Source of the DNA: Microbacterium terrisoli
GTDB lineage: Bacteria > Actinomycetota > Actinomycetes > Actinomycetales > Microbacteriaceae
Length of the DNA stretch: 64,000 nucleotides
NCBI RefSeq assembly: GCF_030866805.1
Contig: NZ_CP133019.1
Span: 620,001-684,000, forward strand
Reading direction: 5' to 3'
The position numbers and the translations under genes are program-made. This document shows positions 23,859 to 32,273 of the stretch, one piece after another (the stretch's first letter is position 1; every line of letters begins with the position of its first letter). The notes beneath the pieces were generated by a model. It had not been told where the DNA came from and ran no database searches. It saw nothing but the letters and a program-made list of their open reading frames with translations.

Positions 23859-26786
23859 TCAGCCCGTGGGCTGGGCCGCGAGCTCGGCCTCGCGCGCGGC
23901 GAGGGCGGCTTCGGTGCGGGATGCCACACCCAGCTTGCGCAGGATCGCCGAGACATGCACGCTCACCGTCTTGACGCTGATCACGAGCCGGTCGGCGATC
24001 TGACGGTTGGTCAACCCCTCGGCCAGCAGGTTCAACACCTGCGCTTCACGCGCGGTAAAGCCGGCCGCGGCGATCGCACGAGTGCCGCCGTCGTCGCTGG
24101 GCAGGAGCCCGGTGCCGATCCCTGCCTGCAGGCCGAATGCGGCCACAGACCGCTGAAGCTGCTCGTGCTGGAGCTGTCGGGCGATGTCGGCGGCCTGTGT
24201 CAGTACGGATGCCGCTGCCGAGCGGTCGCGCTCGCCGACGTGCAGGCGGGCTGATTCGAGTCGGGTGATCACCCGGAAGATCGCGGGCGCGCCGCCGTTG
24301 TCGGCCGTCGCCACCGCCTCGCACAGGCTGTCGACAGTGGGATGCAGCAGCGCGCGCAGAATCGTCGCCCAGGCGGGGCTCGTCCAGGCGGAAGGGAAGG
24401 CGTTCCACGCGTCTTCGATGCGTTGCGCCATCGCCGCAGCATCCGTTCGCGAACCGGTTGCACGCAGCGCAGCCACATCCGCCGAGGCCTGCAGCAGGAT
24501 CCGCACAGCGTGCAGCGTCACCGGTGCCTCGTCGTCGAGCATGCGCTGCACGGCCGCGAGCGCCGTGGCCGGGTCGTCGGATGCTTCTGCGATCGCGACC
24601 TGCATCTCGAGCAGCCCGTACCAGACCTGCCGTTCGGTCTGCGCGGCGGTCTCGAAGGCCGGTCGCTCGTCGCGCAGCACCGCCTCGGCCTCGTGCCGCC
24701 GATCGTGCCAGGCCAGCACGCGCACGCGCGAGGCCGCGAGGTACGCGCGCACCACGGGGAAGGTGCGTCGCTCGAGGCTGCGCCTGAGCAGGGCCTCAGC
24801 CCGCGAGATATCACCGAGCTCGATGAGCGGGTCGACCATGTTCTGCATGAGCATCGAACCTGAGGTGCGTTCGACCCCGGACGCCCGCGCCCGCTGGAGG
24901 CCCTCGTCGGCGACGTCGACGGCTTCGCGGTACCAGCCGAGCAGGGTGAGCGTGTCGGAGTAGTTCACGAAGTAGCGCAGGGCGGCCGACGGGTCGCTCG
25001 CGTGAGCGCGGGCGGCGGCGAAGTCCTCGAGACCGGCATCGATCTCGCCCTTGTGAACGCGGCTTGCTCCGCGCATGTTGCGCGCGATGGACATCTGCGC
25101 CTCGTCGTCGGCGCGCACCGCGTATTCCCAGGCCTCATCGGCGGCCGCCATCGCAGCGTCGGTGTCACCGGCCACCATGTGCCTGCCGGCGAGGGTGTTC
25201 AGCACCACCGCCCACAGATGGTCGTCGTGCACGTCGCGCTCGTCGAGCACCTGCAACGCCTGCTGCAGTGCTTCAGCCGCCCCGGGCCGACCGAGGTTCG
25301 CCAGGTACTGCGCCTTGTCTCGCAGCAGCTTGGCGTGCAGTGTCGGCCGGTCGGTGAGCGCCTCGTCGGCCAGCGCGGCCGTCACGGTCGCCAGCGCCCG
25401 GTCGCTGCGCCCAGCGTTGCGCAGAGCGGAGCCCACTCGCAGCGTGAGGGTCATCCGGTCGATGCCGACGGCGGCGTCGGGGTCGGGGACCTGGTCCCAC
25501 AACTCCAGCGCGACCTCGCCGAACCGCGCCGCGGTGCCGAACGCATAGCGCGCCTTGGCGGCCTCCATGGCCGCGAGAGAAGAGATCAACGCCCGGCGCT
25601 GATCGTGCGCGCCACGCCAATGGTGGGCGAGCTCGGCGTGCAGCTGACGCCGTGGATCGGCTTCGAGCTCTGCCTGCAGCTGTTCGGCGTACGCGCGGTG
25701 CAGCCGCACCCGTTCGCCCGGCAGCAGCTCATCGTGGACGGCGTCGCGCAGCAGTGCGTGGCGGAACGCGTACCCGTTGCCTTCGACCAGCAGCACCCCG
25801 GCGTCCACGGCTTCGCGGGCGGCAGCATCCAATCGCCGTCCGTCGAGGCCCGACACCAGTGCCAGCAGCTCGTGGCCGGGTGGCTCGGCGGCGACCGCCG
25901 CGACGCGTGTGACGTGCGCCGCATCATCGCTGAGCGTCGCATAGCCGCCCAGAAGCGTGTCACGCAGCGTTTCGGGCAGTGGCGCCGGGACGAGGCACTG
26001 CCGCGACAGCTCTTCGACGAACAGCGGCACACCGTCGGCCCGCTCGGTGAGTCGCTCGATCGCCTCGTCGTCGCTGTCGCCGGACAGCGCGAGCGCGAGC
26101 TCTCGCGCGGCACCCGGCTCGAGCCGTTCGAGCTCGATCTGCTCGAGCATTCCCGCCCGCTGCGCCTCGCGCACGAACAACCGCACCGGATCGCGCAATC
26201 GCGATTGCACGATGCGCCAGCTGAGCAGGACCAGGAGCCGTCCGTGCGTGGCGATGCTGAGCAGGAACGACAGCAGATGCAGCGTTCCCTCGTCGGCCCA
26301 TTGGATGTCTTCGATCACGAGCACGATCGGCCGTTCCGTAGACAGCGTCTCCATCAGGGTGACGAAGGCCTCGCGCATGCGCTCGGGCGTCTGCGAGTCC
26401 GCCGTGACATCGGTGCCGGCCTCGGCCTGATCGGCCAGCTCAGGCATGAGACGCAACAGCGCCGCTCGCCCGGGACCGGCGGCTCGCCACACCTCCGACG
26501 CGCCGCGCATGCCCGTGAGCGCCCGCAGCAGTCCCAGGATCGCGCCGTAGGGTGCCGCGGCAGAGCCCAGGTCGACATTGCGGCCGGTCACGACATCGGC
26601 GGCGTCGTGCACCGAACTCGCGAACTCGCGCAGCAGCCGGGACTTGCCGATGCCGGCCTCGCCCGATATCACCGCAGCTGTCGGTGCGCCCCGCAGCGCA
26701 CGCTCGCACAGCGTCTGCAGGCGCGCGAGTTCGGCATCGCGGCCGATCATCGCCGCCGATGTGGCGAAGCTGGTGGAAAAGGGCAT
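23859..26786 (-). CDS. Large ATP-binding LuxR-family regulator (LAL/MalT-like)
   Basis: A 975-residue STAND-type transcriptional regulator. From ATG 26786 the protein opens MPFSTSFATSAAMIGRDAEL; an NTPase domain follows with Walker A GEAGIGKS (42-49) and Walker B IVLVIEDIQWAD, then a long helical TPR-like middle region and a C-terminal LuxR HTH (FTAREAQVLNLLAEGLTNRQIADRLVISVKTVSVHVSAILRKLG). Such proteins bind a ligand, hydrolyse ATP and activate catabolic or secondary-metabolite genes. The open frame extends upstream to 27026, but those residues are antisense to a small gene with a good Shine-Dalgarno. No target operon is obvious nearby. Confidence 0.92.
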   Translation of the reverse strand: MPFSTSFATSAAMIGRDAELARLQTLCERALRGAPTAAVISGEAGIGKSRLLREFASSVHDAADVVTGRNVDLGSAAAPYGAILGLLRALTGMRGASEVWRAAGPGRAALLRLMPELADQAEAGTDVTADSQTPERMREAFVTLMETLSTERPIVLVIEDIQWADEGTLHLLSFLLSIATHGRLLVLLSWRIVQSRLRDPVRLFVREAQRAGMLEQIELERLEPGAARELALALSGDSDDEAIERLTERADGVPLFVEELSRQCLVPAPLPETLRDTLLGGYATLSDDAAHVTRVAAVAAEPPGHELLALVSGLDGRRLDAAAREAVDAGVLLVEGNGYAFRHALLRDAVHDELLPGERVRLHRAYAEQLQAELEADPRRQLHAELAHHWRGAHDQRRALISSLAAMEAAKARYAFGTAARFGEVALELWDQVPDPDAAVGIDRMTLTLRVGSALRNAGRSDRALATVTAALADEALTDRPTLHAKLLRDKAQYLANLGRPGAAEALQQALQVLDERDVHDDHLWAVVLNTLAGRHMVAGDTDAAMAAADEAWEYAVRADDEAQMSIARNMRGASRVHKGEIDAGLEDFAAARAHASDPSAALRYFVNYSDTLTLLGWYREAVDVADEGLQRARASGVERTSGSMLMQNMVDPLIELGDISRAEALLRRSLERRTFPVVRAYLAASRVRVLAWHDRRHEAEAVLRDERPAFETAAQTERQVWYGLLEMQVAIAEASDDPATALAAVQRMLDDEAPVTLHAVRILLQASADVAALRATGSRTDAAAMAQRIEDAWNAFPSAWTSPAWATILRALLHPTVDSLCEAVATADNGGAPAIFRVITRLESARLHVGERDRSAAASVLTQAADIARQLQHEQLQRSVAAFGLQAGIGTGLLPSDDGGTRAIAAAGFTAREAQVLNLLAEGLTNRQIADRLVISVKTVSVHVSAILRKLGVASRTEAALAAREAELAAQPTG

Positions 26787-26893
26787 ATACCCATGGTGCC
26801 AGCTGCCTCCGACATCGGCAGGGGCCGGGCGCACACGGCTGTCCGCAGCATCCGCCCGGGGGCTGTGGATGCCGCGGACAGCGCGTTGGGTCG

Positions 26894-27157
26894 CTATGCG
26901 CACGTGGGGCAGTCGGCCGTGGAGCGAGCGATGCCGGGCACCGACCGTGGGGCCAGTGCCGCCGCCGTCGTGCCCGCAGCAGTGCCCGCAGTGCGCGCAG
27001 TGCGCGCGGCGCTGCGGTGGAACCACGAGCGCCAGCCGCGGCGCGGTCGGATCTGGTCGGCGTTCGCGCGGGCGAACCGCGCACGTTCGGCCGCCTCTCG
27101 TGCGTCGTCGAGTTCTTGTGCGGTCAGTCGGTAGGCGATGTCAGGGTGCGGATACAT
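26894..27157 (-). CDS. Small basic protein upstream of the LAL regulator
   Basis: An 87-residue protein of unknown function, supported mainly by an excellent Shine-Dalgarno (AAAGGAG, five bases before the ATG at 27157) and a structured start: MYPHPDIAYRLTAQELDDAREAAERARFARANAD, an amphipathic helix likely to form a coiled coil. The rest is Arg/Ala/Thr-rich. It is co-oriented with the LAL gene 107 bases downstream and may be its leader or partner. Confidence 0.65.
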   Translation of the reverse strand: MYPHPDIAYRLTAQELDDAREAAERARFARANADQIRPRRGWRSWFHRSAARTARTAGTAAGTTAAALAPRSVPGIARSTADCPTCA

Positions 27158-27354
27158 GGCGACTCCTTTGGATTTCGTCCCTCAGTTTTCGCTCTGAGGC
27201 ACCCCCGCCACATCGGACGCATTCCCTATCTTTCGTCGGCTCCGCCTTAGTCGCCGCCTCTAGACTGGCGGAGCCGGCCGACCGTCGGCGCCGGCCGACC
27301 AGCAGGCGATCGTGGTCGGATCGGCCGCCGTGAACGAAGGAGGACAGGGGCAGG

Positions 27355-27780
27355 ATGCCGCAGCCGCGAGATGATCGTCGCCCTCGCTTGGTGCGCGATC
27401 CGCGCGCGTGGCTTGCCCCCTACGTCGTCGCGCTGGCACTGATCGCGTTCTGGCCCTCGCACGTCGACGAGGGCATGGGGCCGTTCCTGCGTGCATTGAC
27501 CCGGGCGCTGCCGGTGCTGACCTATGCGCGCGTCGAGTTCGCAGCCAACATCGCGCTGTTCGTGCCGCTGGGGGTGCTGCCGATGATGATCTTGCGCCGT
27601 CGTTACCTGATCGTGCCGATCGCCCTGGTGGCCACCGTCACCATCGAGGCCGTGCAGTCGCTCATGGGCGGGCAGCGCACGTCGAGTGTGCTGGACGTCA
27701 TTGCGAACCTCACCGGCGCTTGTGTCGGGATGCTGGTGGTCGCGCTCGTCGAGTGGTGGCGGGCGCGGTCGGCTGGATGA
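27355..27780 (+). CDS. VanZ family membrane protein
   Basis: A 141-residue protein with four membrane segments and the VanZ pattern: ALIAFWPSHVDEG, FAANIALFVPLGVLPMM, ATVTIEAVQSLMGGQRTSSVLDVIANLTGACVG. The namesake lowers teicoplanin susceptibility, but most homologues have unknown roles in the envelope. AAGGAGG about 11 bases before the ATG is a possible Shine-Dalgarno. It converges on ugd. One gene does not indicate a glycopeptide-resistance cluster. Confidence 0.85.
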   Translation: MPQPRDDRRPRLVRDPRAWLAPYVVALALIAFWPSHVDEGMGPFLRALTRALPVLTYARVEFAANIALFVPLGVLPMMILRRRYLIVPIALVATVTIEAVQSLMGGQRTSSVLDVIANLTGACVGMLVVALVEWWRARSAG

Positions 27781-27851
27781 CGCGGTGCGTCAGCCCTGCA
27801 ACGAATCCAGAATCGGGCCCGGATCGTTCCAGGTGACGCCCGTGTGCGACG

Positions 27852-29177
27852 TTACGGGCGCCCCATGCCGTAATACGTCCACCCGGCCGCACGCCAGGCC
27901 ACCGGGTCATAGCTGTTGCGGCCGTCGACCACGACGCGCTGGGCCACCAGCGACCCGGCGTGCTCGGGGGTGAGCTGCCGGCGATATTCGTCCCATTCCG
28001 TGACGAGCACGACCACGTCGGCGTCGCGAAGCGTCTCATCGAGCGACGGCTCATAGGTCAGCTGCGGGTGCACGCGCGCCGCGTTCTCGAGGGCCTGCGG
28101 GTCGGTGACCACGACGTCGGCGCCGAGTCCCTTCAAGCGTGCAGCGACGTCGAGGGCGGGAGAGTCGCGAATGTCGTCGCTGTGCGGCTTGAACGCCGCG
28201 CCGAGCACGGCGACCTTCTTCTGGAACACGACTCCGTCGAGGGCGTTCACGACGAGGTCGACGGCGCGATCCCGCCGGCGCAGGTTGATGGCGTCGATCT
28301 CGCGCAAGAACGCGACCGACTCGGCGCGGCCGAGCTCTTCGGCGCGCGCCGTGAACGCGCGGATGTCTTTGGGCAGACACCCGCCGCCGAAGCCGAGGCC
28401 GGCGCCGAGGAATCGACGCCCGATGCGCCCGTCGTAGCCGATCGCGTCGGCGAGCTGGGTGACGTCCGCGCCCGTGGCCTCAGCGATCTCGGCCATGGCG
28501 TTGATGAACGAGATCTTCGTCGCCAAGAAGGCGTTGGCTGCGACCTTCACCAGTTCGGCCGTGGCGTAGTCGGTGACGATGAACGGCGTGTCCTTGGCCA
28601 CGGCGGTGTGGTACACGTCCTTCATGGTCTGTATGACATCGGTCGTCGAGCGAGCGCCGCGAGACGAAGCGTCGCCCGTTCCGACGACCAGCCGGTCGGG
28701 ATCGATGGTGTCTTCGACGGCCCAGCCCTCACGCAAGAACTCGGGGTTCCACACGAGAGTGGCCCCGGTCGGCTCGATCAGCTCGGCGAGCCGCGCGGCC
28801 GTGCCCACCGGCACGGTCGACTTGCCGGCCACGATGTCGCCCGGGCGCAGGTGAGGCAGCAGCTGCTCGACGGCGGAGTTCACGTACGTGAGGTCGGCCG
28901 CGTGCGCGCCGGCGGTCTGCGGGGTCCCGACAGCGAGAAAGTGCACCGATGAGCCGGATGCCGCAGCCATATCGGTCGTGAACGACAAGCGCCCCGACGC
29001 CACCCCCTCGCTGAGCAGCTCGGGCAGGCCCGGCTCGAAGAACGGTGCAGAGCCCGATCGCAGCGCGGTGACTTTGGCCTCGTCGACGTCGATGCCCACG
29101 ACGTCATGTCCGATGGATGCCATGGCCGCCGCATGCACGGCGCCGAGGTAGCCGCAGCCGATCACCGAGAGTCTCAT
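27852..29177 (-). CDS. ugd: UDP-glucose 6-dehydrogenase
   Basis: Oxidises UDP-glucose to UDP-glucuronate using two NAD+. The 441-residue product has the N-terminal Rossmann motif SVIGCGYLGAVHAAAMASIGH, the conserved VPVGTA and NPEFLREG segments, and the catalytic Cys in GFGGGCLPKD followed by the C-terminal UDP-binding domain (AVLGAAFKPHSDDIRDSPAL). It is the last gene of a minus-strand run behind the DUF4012 gene (24 bases apart). UDP-glucuronate is a precursor of acidic polysaccharides, which fits the exopolysaccharide locus. Confidence 0.94.
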   Translation of the reverse strand: MRLSVIGCGYLGAVHAAAMASIGHDVVGIDVDEAKVTALRSGSAPFFEPGLPELLSEGVASGRLSFTTDMAAASGSSVHFLAVGTPQTAGAHAADLTYVNSAVEQLLPHLRPGDIVAGKSTVPVGTAARLAELIEPTGATLVWNPEFLREGWAVEDTIDPDRLVVGTGDASSRGARSTTDVIQTMKDVYHTAVAKDTPFIVTDYATAELVKVAANAFLATKISFINAMAEIAEATGADVTQLADAIGYDGRIGRRFLGAGLGFGGGCLPKDIRAFTARAEELGRAESVAFLREIDAINLRRRDRAVDLVVNALDGVVFQKKVAVLGAAFKPHSDDIRDSPALDVAARLKGLGADVVVTDPQALENAARVHPQLTYEPSLDETLRDADVVVLVTEWDEYRRQLTPEHAGSLVAQRVVVDGRNSYDPVAWRAAGWTYYGMGRP

Positions 29178-29201
29178 TCAGATTCCGTTCTTACACGTCG
29201 G

Positions 29202-31274
29202 TCAGTGGACGAGTTGAGCGCAGTTCTCGGCGATCGACACGGGGGTCGTGGTCGCTGTGGGGGAGTAGCGCACGCTCAACGGCGCTGTCGCTCGCTCAGG
29301 CAGTGCCGTCGTGTACGACACCGTCTCAGTCTGTCCCTTCGGGACCGCGACTGTCACACTGGTCACATTACGCCCGTCCTCCTGGCCCGATCGTGCCAGG
29401 CTCGGGATGAGCGACGACGCAGCCGCCTTCGCCGGGGCCGCCTTCGCGCCCGGCGGGGCGAAGTACAGAACGTCCAGCAGCATGGTCGTGCGAGCCCGGC
29501 CGAAGCGCGGGGACCGCAGTCCCAGCACGTAATCCACGAAGTCGCTGCTCGGCATCCTGTTCTTCATCGAGATCTTCGTGGTCACCGTGCGCTTGGAGAC
29601 GTTGCAGGTCAGGTCGATCTTGGTGCTCAGCCAGTACTCCTGCTTGCCGACGGCGTAGTCGTTCAAGAAGATGCCGACCTGCGTGCCGGCGGTGTTGTTC
29701 TGCGGCAGCTGGCCGTCCACGTTCCACTGGACCGCGAGGGCCTGCTCGGTCTTCTTCGGGAACCACAGATAGACCCGCTGCTCTTTCGCCGACTGCACGA
29801 AGGCGTCGATCATGGCGGTGGGGTCCCAGTCGCCGGCGGCGATCTTCGTGAACACGGCCGACGCGACTTTCGCGAAGTAAGCGTCGGAGTCCGGCCCGCG
29901 CGGGAAGCGTGCGTACGCGTCGCTGAGCACGGTCTTCACGACGTTGGCTGCGGTGAGCCTGTCGCCGTCGACGCTGACGGGACCGGTGACCTTGAGCAGA
30001 TGCGAGAGCACGACCGGGTCGACCGAGATGACGCCGTCCAGCGGCCGATCCGTGGTGGCTTTCCACAGATCGCGGAACATCTTGGCGGTGGTGGGGAAGT
30101 TCGGCGTGCGCGAGTAGTTCTGCGAGTACCAGGGGGTGTCTTGCGGGTAGATCTTCAGCATGTTCTTCGGCAGCTTCGTGTACGTGTGTCGCACGGTGCC
30201 CGCCTGATAGAACGTCTCGGAGCTGGCCTGGTCGACCAGCGTGACCTTGCCGTGGTCGACCTTGACCTCGGCAGACGATGCGGGGTTGCCGCCGGTCGCC
30301 CGGATCTCGGCGTTGTTCTGGAACACCAGCAGATAATGACGCGCGCCGTCGGAGCCGAGCATCGGCAGCACTACCGGCAGCACACGCTGCGCGTTCTCGA
30401 CCGTCGGCGTGTTCTCGTCGATGACGCTGACCATGCCGCCGATCGCGTCGCGGATCGGTGACAGGAGTCCGTCCAGCTCGATGCCCGACACCTTGGCCGA
30501 CGCCCGGTGGAATGCGTCGGCGATGCCCGGCAGCGCCTTGTTGGCCGCCTCGAACGGCTTGAGGTTGATGCCGCCGCCCTTGAGCTTGAGGTTCTTGGCC
30601 TGCAGGCCGGTGATGACCTTGATCCCCTGTGGCAGTGCGTCGTCGACCAGGATGTGCGCTGCCACCGTCGTGTTCTGCACGGCTGCGACGTTCTTGCCGA
30701 CCCAGGGCACTTTGGCGGCGATGTCCCACAGCGGGCCCTGCACAGTCTTGTATGCGGCGTCGGTGTGCGTCTTGATCTGGGCGGCGGCCTGGTCCAGACG
30801 GGCGACGTCGCCCTTCTCGAGCAGGGCCGGCACCGCCGCGATCTGCGTCTTGGCTGCCATCAGATCGTCGCGCGCACTGGTTGCCTGCTTCACGAACGTG
30901 ACACCCAGCACCGCGCCGACACCGATGATCACGATGAGCACGCCCAGGATGCTGAGGCTCCAGATCAGTGCGCGACGTTTGCGGTTCTTGCGGCGACGGT
31001 GATGGCGGTGGTGACCCTGGCCGTGCCCCGACCCCGAGCCGCCGCTCGAGGAACGTACGCCGCCGGCTGTCGACCCGCCTGAGGCCGGCACATCACCGGA
31101 ATCGGCGGCGGCGAACAGCTGAGCGAGTGCCTCACGGTCGACCATCGCATCGGTCTGGTCGGCCACGCGCCGCGGCATTGCCGCACGGGTGTCATCGGCG
31201 GGGACGCCGGCCCCGTCGGCGGGCGCGTCCGCATCGGGCTGGGCAGCGTCCCCAGAAGGCTGCTCGGGTTGCAC
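29202..31274 (-). CDS. DUF4012 membrane protein
   Basis: A 690-residue single-pass protein. Residues 1-100 are disordered and cytoplasmic (Ala/Asp-rich, then Gly/Ser/His/Arg-rich), residues 102-128 form the membrane helix, and the remainder is a large extracytoplasmic DUF4012 region (LLVFQNNAEIRATGGNPASSAEV, DGVISVDPVVLSHLLKVTGPV, VGIFLNDYAVGKQEYWL). DUF4012 proteins are found in exopolysaccharide loci of actinobacteria, but no activity is established. It is clearly paralogous to the C-terminal 580 residues of the gene at 34107. It starts with GTG and has no phosphatase domain. Confidence 0.88.
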   Translation of the reverse strand: MQPEQPSGDAAQPDADAPADGAGVPADDTRAAMPRRVADQTDAMVDREALAQLFAAADSGDVPASGGSTAGGVRSSSGGSGSGHGQGHHRHHRRRKNRKRRALIWSLSILGVLIVIIGVGAVLGVTFVKQATSARDDLMAAKTQIAAVPALLEKGDVARLDQAAAQIKTHTDAAYKTVQGPLWDIAAKVPWVGKNVAAVQNTTVAAHILVDDALPQGIKVITGLQAKNLKLKGGGINLKPFEAANKALPGIADAFHRASAKVSGIELDGLLSPIRDAIGGMVSVIDENTPTVENAQRVLPVVLPMLGSDGARHYLLVFQNNAEIRATGGNPASSAEVKVDHGKVTLVDQASSETFYQAGTVRHTYTKLPKNMLKIYPQDTPWYSQNYSRTPNFPTTAKMFRDLWKATTDRPLDGVISVDPVVLSHLLKVTGPVSVDGDRLTAANVVKTVLSDAYARFPRGPDSDAYFAKVASAVFTKIAAGDWDPTAMIDAFVQSAKEQRVYLWFPKKTEQALAVQWNVDGQLPQNNTAGTQVGIFLNDYAVGKQEYWLSTKIDLTCNVSKRTVTTKISMKNRMPSSDFVDYVLGLRSPRFGRARTTMLLDVLYFAPPGAKAAPAKAAASSLIPSLARSGQEDGRNVTSVTVAVPKGQTETVSYTTALPERATAPLSVRYSPTATTTPVSIAENCAQLVH

Positions 31275-31371
31275 CTCTGCATCGTACCGGCACCTGATCG
31301 GAACGGCATCAGCAGGTCATCCGTGCGGGCCGCAGACGAGGGATGCCGCAGACGAGGGATGCCGCGGTGCG

Positions 31372-32271
31372 TCAGCGCGGGACGCGGGTCAGGGCGTTAC
31401 CGGCCCAGACATATGTGCGGCTCGCCGTCGTGGTGATGGCCACGGGTCCGGTGGTCGCGGCATCCTTCGCACAACCGGCAGGCGCGCCCTCGCCCGCGGC
31501 GCCGGTGAATCGGGTGAGGGCGATGCCCGAGCAACCCGCGACGTCGGTCTGTGCGACGAACAGATCGCCCGAAGCGATCGCCAGGGCGACCGCATGCGGG
31601 GCGTCGAGCTTCGTCCAGTCACTGCCGATGCGCACATAAGGCGTCTCGTCGCAGATGACGGCGACGACAGCGCCAGACGCGCGCAGTCCGCGCGCATCGG
31701 CGCACGGTGCGGCGAAGTCGTCGCCGGGCGAGACCACCGTGCCGGCGTCGTCGAATGCCAGGTAGCGGGACTTTGCGAGCGAAGTCTTGTCGGGCTCCCA
31801 GAACTTGCCGCCGGTGAAGCTGCGCAAGCCGGTCGGGGTGCAGTCGGCGCCGGTCGCGGCGACCGCCGCGGCGCCGTCCTGCCCGAGGGGGTCGAGCGAG
31901 GCGACCTGGGCGATGCCGCGGTAGTGGGGCGTGATGTCTTTCCACGATGCGCCACCGTCGACCGAGCGTTCGAGGAGTGGTTCGGTGCCGCCGCATGCCC
32001 CGGCAGTCGCACGCCACAGTGAGTCGGTCGACGCGACGATGAACCGCTGGTCGGCTCGCGGCAGCGCTGACACGGCGGGTGTCGGCGTTTGCGTCGGCGT
32101 CGCGGTCGTCGTGAACGTCGCCGCAGGCACGTTGGGCTGTTCCAGTGCCGTTGTGCTGTCGTCGCGCAGCAGTGCCAACGATGACACGATCGCCACGACG
32201 ATCGCGAGCAGGATGAGTCCGATGATCGCCCAGCCCCTCCGAGACATGGGATGTCGGGTGTGAGGTGACAT
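31372..32271 (-). CDS. Membrane-anchored extracytoplasmic protein with BNR-like repeat
   Basis: A 299-residue protein of unknown function. A membrane segment near residues 14-35 anchors it, a Thr/Pro-rich linker follows (TTTATPTQTPTP), and the rest resembles a small beta-propeller, with a BNR/Asp-box-like motif SVDGGASWKDITP and several Cys residues. No catalytic sialidase residues were identified. It starts two bases after the BY-kinase stop, so it is coupled to it and probably acts in polymer export or sensing. Confidence 0.75.
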   Translation of the reverse strand: MSPHTRHPMSRRGWAIIGLILLAIVVAIVSSLALLRDDSTTALEQPNVPAATFTTTATPTQTPTPAVSALPRADQRFIVASTDSLWRATAGACGGTEPLLERSVDGGASWKDITPHYRGIAQVASLDPLGQDGAAAVAATGADCTPTGLRSFTGGKFWEPDKTSLAKSRYLAFDDAGTVVSPGDDFAAPCADARGLRASGAVVAVICDETPYVRIGSDWTKLDAPHAVALAIASGDLFVAQTDVAGCSGIALTRFTGAAGEGAPAGCAKDAATTGPVAITTTASRTYVWAGNALTRVPR

Positions 32272-32273
32272 GC

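Noticed and set aside
26787..27026. Longer N-terminus for the LAL regulator
   Set aside because: The upstream residues are His/Cys/Arg-rich, overlap a small gene with a strong Shine-Dalgarno in another frame, and lie before the usual short lead to the NTPase domain.
25002..27134. 710-codon plus-strand open frame over the LAL regulator
   Set aside because: Complementary shadow of a gene with clear Walker and HTH motifs; composition is Arg/Gln/Gly/His-rich without domain pattern.
27355..27780. Glycopeptide-resistance cluster because of a VanZ protein
   Set aside because: No vanHAX or vanRS genes are present; VanZ-like proteins are widespread outside resistance clusters.
31189..32022. 277-codon plus-strand frame over the BNR-like gene
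   Set aside because: The minus-strand frame has a membrane anchor, BNR motif and operon coupling; the plus frame has no supporting pattern.
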